Shown piece by piece: positions 63,082 to 64,000 of a stretch of 64,000 nt of DNA. Position 1 is the stretch's first letter. Each line of letters begins with the position of its first letter. The notes beneath the pieces were generated by a model that was not told the DNA's origin, made no database searches, and saw only the letters and a program-made list of their open reading frames with translations. This stretch comes from MGBC120314 sp051877855 (lineage in GTDB: Bacteria; Bacillota; Clostridia; Lachnospirales; Lachnospiraceae), in NCBI GenBank assembly GCA_051877855.1, contig JBJEJH010000057.1, positions 7,137 through 71,136 of the forward strand, given 5' to 3'. A program made the translations under genes and the position numbers.

Positions 63082-63490
63082 ATGTATAAAAAAGTATTTT
63101 ATGTTATTTTATTGATGCTCGTTTTGGGCTTATTGGTTTCAAGGTATAAGTACAGAATGTTTTCAGACGAAATACTTGAATTAAAGCAATATAATGGAAT
63201 AAGAGATGTTTCAAAATTAGATTTGTTGTAACAATCCTGTTCAGTATTTATATATGTCTTATGGTCCATATTCTAAGGCGATTAGTCTGCTCTGCTATGC
63301 CAATAATAATTATTATCATGTTACATATTTTTATCGGGATGACATATTTGCAATACATACATTTAAAAATCTATATATAATCGATGATAAGGATGGAGAA
63401 CAGTATATTCTTAGCAATTCAGACAGGAAGAAAACCTATAAATATAACAATGTTTTCTCATATGACGGAGATGATCTGAGGGTGGAATGA
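63082..63490 (+). pseudogene. Small membrane protein gene with a frameshift
   Basis: The first part (63082-63231, 49 residues) has a ribosome binding site GGGGGAAGGG, a membrane segment (VFYVILLMLVLGLLVS) and a TAA stop. The second part (open in the +1 frame from 63221 to 63490) continues with about 85 more residues (CNNPVQYLYMSYGPY and on). Joining the two near 63223-63229 (ATTTGTTGT) would give one protein of about 130 residues with one anchor and an outer beta-rich domain. I cannot name the family. A single base added or lost, in the genome or the assembly, explains it. The lower GC of this gene differs from its neighbours and may mark recent arrival. Confidence 0.6.
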
Positions 63491-63720
63491 TCGAAGAATC
63501 TAAAAATATGTTTTAAAGTGGAGAAGAGTATGTGTATGATGCCCCCGACTGTAGCATAAAGAAGATTATGTGAAGTAAAACACGGCATTTGATTGTTTCT
63601 TTATAGATTTGGAACGCATTGTTTTCATGGAACTTGCTGCTGTGGAAATGATGCGTTTTCTGTTTGGCAGATCTTAAAAAATAATCTATGATAAATGATA
63701 AATAATAAAAAATTAAACAC

Positions 63721-63749
63721 TTGTATTAAAAATTCATATCTGTTATACT
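63721..63749 (+). promoter_or_regulatory. Promoter of the last gene in the window
   Basis: TTGTAT at 63721-63726, a 17-base spacer, TATACT at 63744-63749 with TG extension. It leaves a 190-base leader before the start codon at 63946. The rest of 63491-63945 holds no open frame I can support. Confidence 0.6.
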
Positions 63750-63860
63750 TACAACAAAGCAGAATATATCTTTTATGCAGACGAACGTGCTATCGTATTG
63801 TGTTACATATGGATGGTACAGGCTGAGTCGTCATCTATGAATTTAGTATTTCTTTTTAAT

Positions 63861-63940
63861 TCCTGCTTTTATTTCAAAAAAAATTCAATAACGGCAGGAG
63901 ATTAAAAATACGCGATACATTTGTCTCCTGCGAAGGAGGT
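63861..63940 (+). promoter_or_regulatory. Possible translational switch in the leader of the last gene
   Basis: CTCCT at 63925-63929 can pair with the ribosome binding site AGGAG (63934-63938) across a GCGA tetraloop, hiding it. The same bases can instead pair as TCTCCTGC (63924-63931) with GCAGGAGA (63894-63901), freeing the site. A third segment TCCTGC (63861-63866) can pair with GCAGGA (63894-63899). The three options exclude each other. Confidence 0.5.
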
Positions 63941-63945
63941 AATGA

Positions 63946-64000
63946 ATGAGCGTAAGAGAGTACAAGAGTAGTGTTTTTACCATGTTGGAGGAAACCCCGG
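63946..64000 (+). CDS. Start of a gene cut by the window edge, perhaps a PD-(D/E)XK/Rpn-type protein
   Basis: Only 18 codons are present, starting MSVREYKSSVFTMLEETP. AAGGAGGT lies five bases before the ATG. REYKSSVFTML resembles the opening of the PD-(D/E)XK nuclease family transposase-like proteins common in Lachnospiraceae, but this is too short to prove. The ATG four bases earlier (63942) leads to a stop after ten codons. Confidence 0.4.
   Translation, partial: MSVREYKSSVFTMLEETP

Noticed and set aside
62977..63231. 84-residue frame starting inside the DUF554 gene
   Set aside because: Only its last 49 codons, from 63082 with its own ribosome binding site, look like a real protein; the earlier part is DUF554 coding sequence in another frame.

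Overview
The window looks like a chromosomal segment of a low-to-mid GC Gram-positive anaerobe, most likely a Lachnospiraceae-type Clostridia. The reasons are strong AAGGAGG-type ribosome binding sites, consensus sigma-A promoters, a T-box in front of tyrS, DUF4364, DUF4179 and DUF5050 genes, FabK-type fatty acid synthesis and a YtrA-type regulator/ABC operon. Nearly all of it is ordinary housekeeping DNA with tight operons. The genus cannot be fixed from the sequence alone. Two 100-N gaps (28762-28861 and 57235-57334) are assembly gaps.

Layout. 1-2303: end of a folate operon (folE tail, HD hydrolase, folP, folB-folK fusion). 2321-6660: cell-envelope proteins (DUF5050 membrane protein, secreted glucosaminidase, lipoprotein). 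6821-9788: pheA and argS. 9842-12484, minus strand: DUF4364 protein, YhcC-like radical SAM protein, malic enzyme. 12643-15086: greA with a terminator inside its leader, a degenerate ABC ATPase that has lost Walker A, and a patatin. 15131-19707: a P-loop kinase fusion, a small regulator, and an alcohol/aldehyde dehydrogenase pair. 19864-23762: ytrA-like repressor, ABC ATPase and large permease, preceded by promoter, operator and a 200-bp palindromic element. 23836-25623: diguanylate cyclase. 25706-27297: T-box and tyrS. 27461-29794: ECF sigma factor and its DUF4179 partner.

29902-40719 is a complete type II fatty acid synthesis operon in one direction: acpP, accB, accC, accD, accA, fabH, fabK, a second FabK/NMO-like flavoprotein, fabD, fabG, fabF, fabZ and a MarR regulator. 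Three tandem 14-bp AT-rich operator-like units sit directly after its -10 box. 40815-48479 holds an iron alcohol dehydrogenase, an orphan substrate-binding lipoprotein carrying a second copy of the palindromic element in its leader, a PHP phosphatase, a polysaccharide deacetylase, a HAD phosphatase and an AlgX/MBOAT O-acetylation pair. 48730-54769 holds rho, rpmE, a DUF1385 protein with a repeat tail, prmC, prfA and a prepilin peptidase. 54898-63070 holds an acyltransferase, a FliB-like protein, an array of 52-bp hairpin repeats, nudC, a lipase, panE, a YkgJ-type protein, an HD hydrolase and a DUF554 protein. The window ends with a frameshifted small membrane-protein gene and a long structured leader before a gene cut by the window edge.

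The best leads for something undescribed are the Walker-A-less YtrB-like protein, the paired palindromic elements with compensatory changes in their stems, the terminator inside the greA leader, the triple operator of the fatty acid operon, the 52-bp hairpin array, and the mutually exclusive hairpins over the last ribosome binding site.
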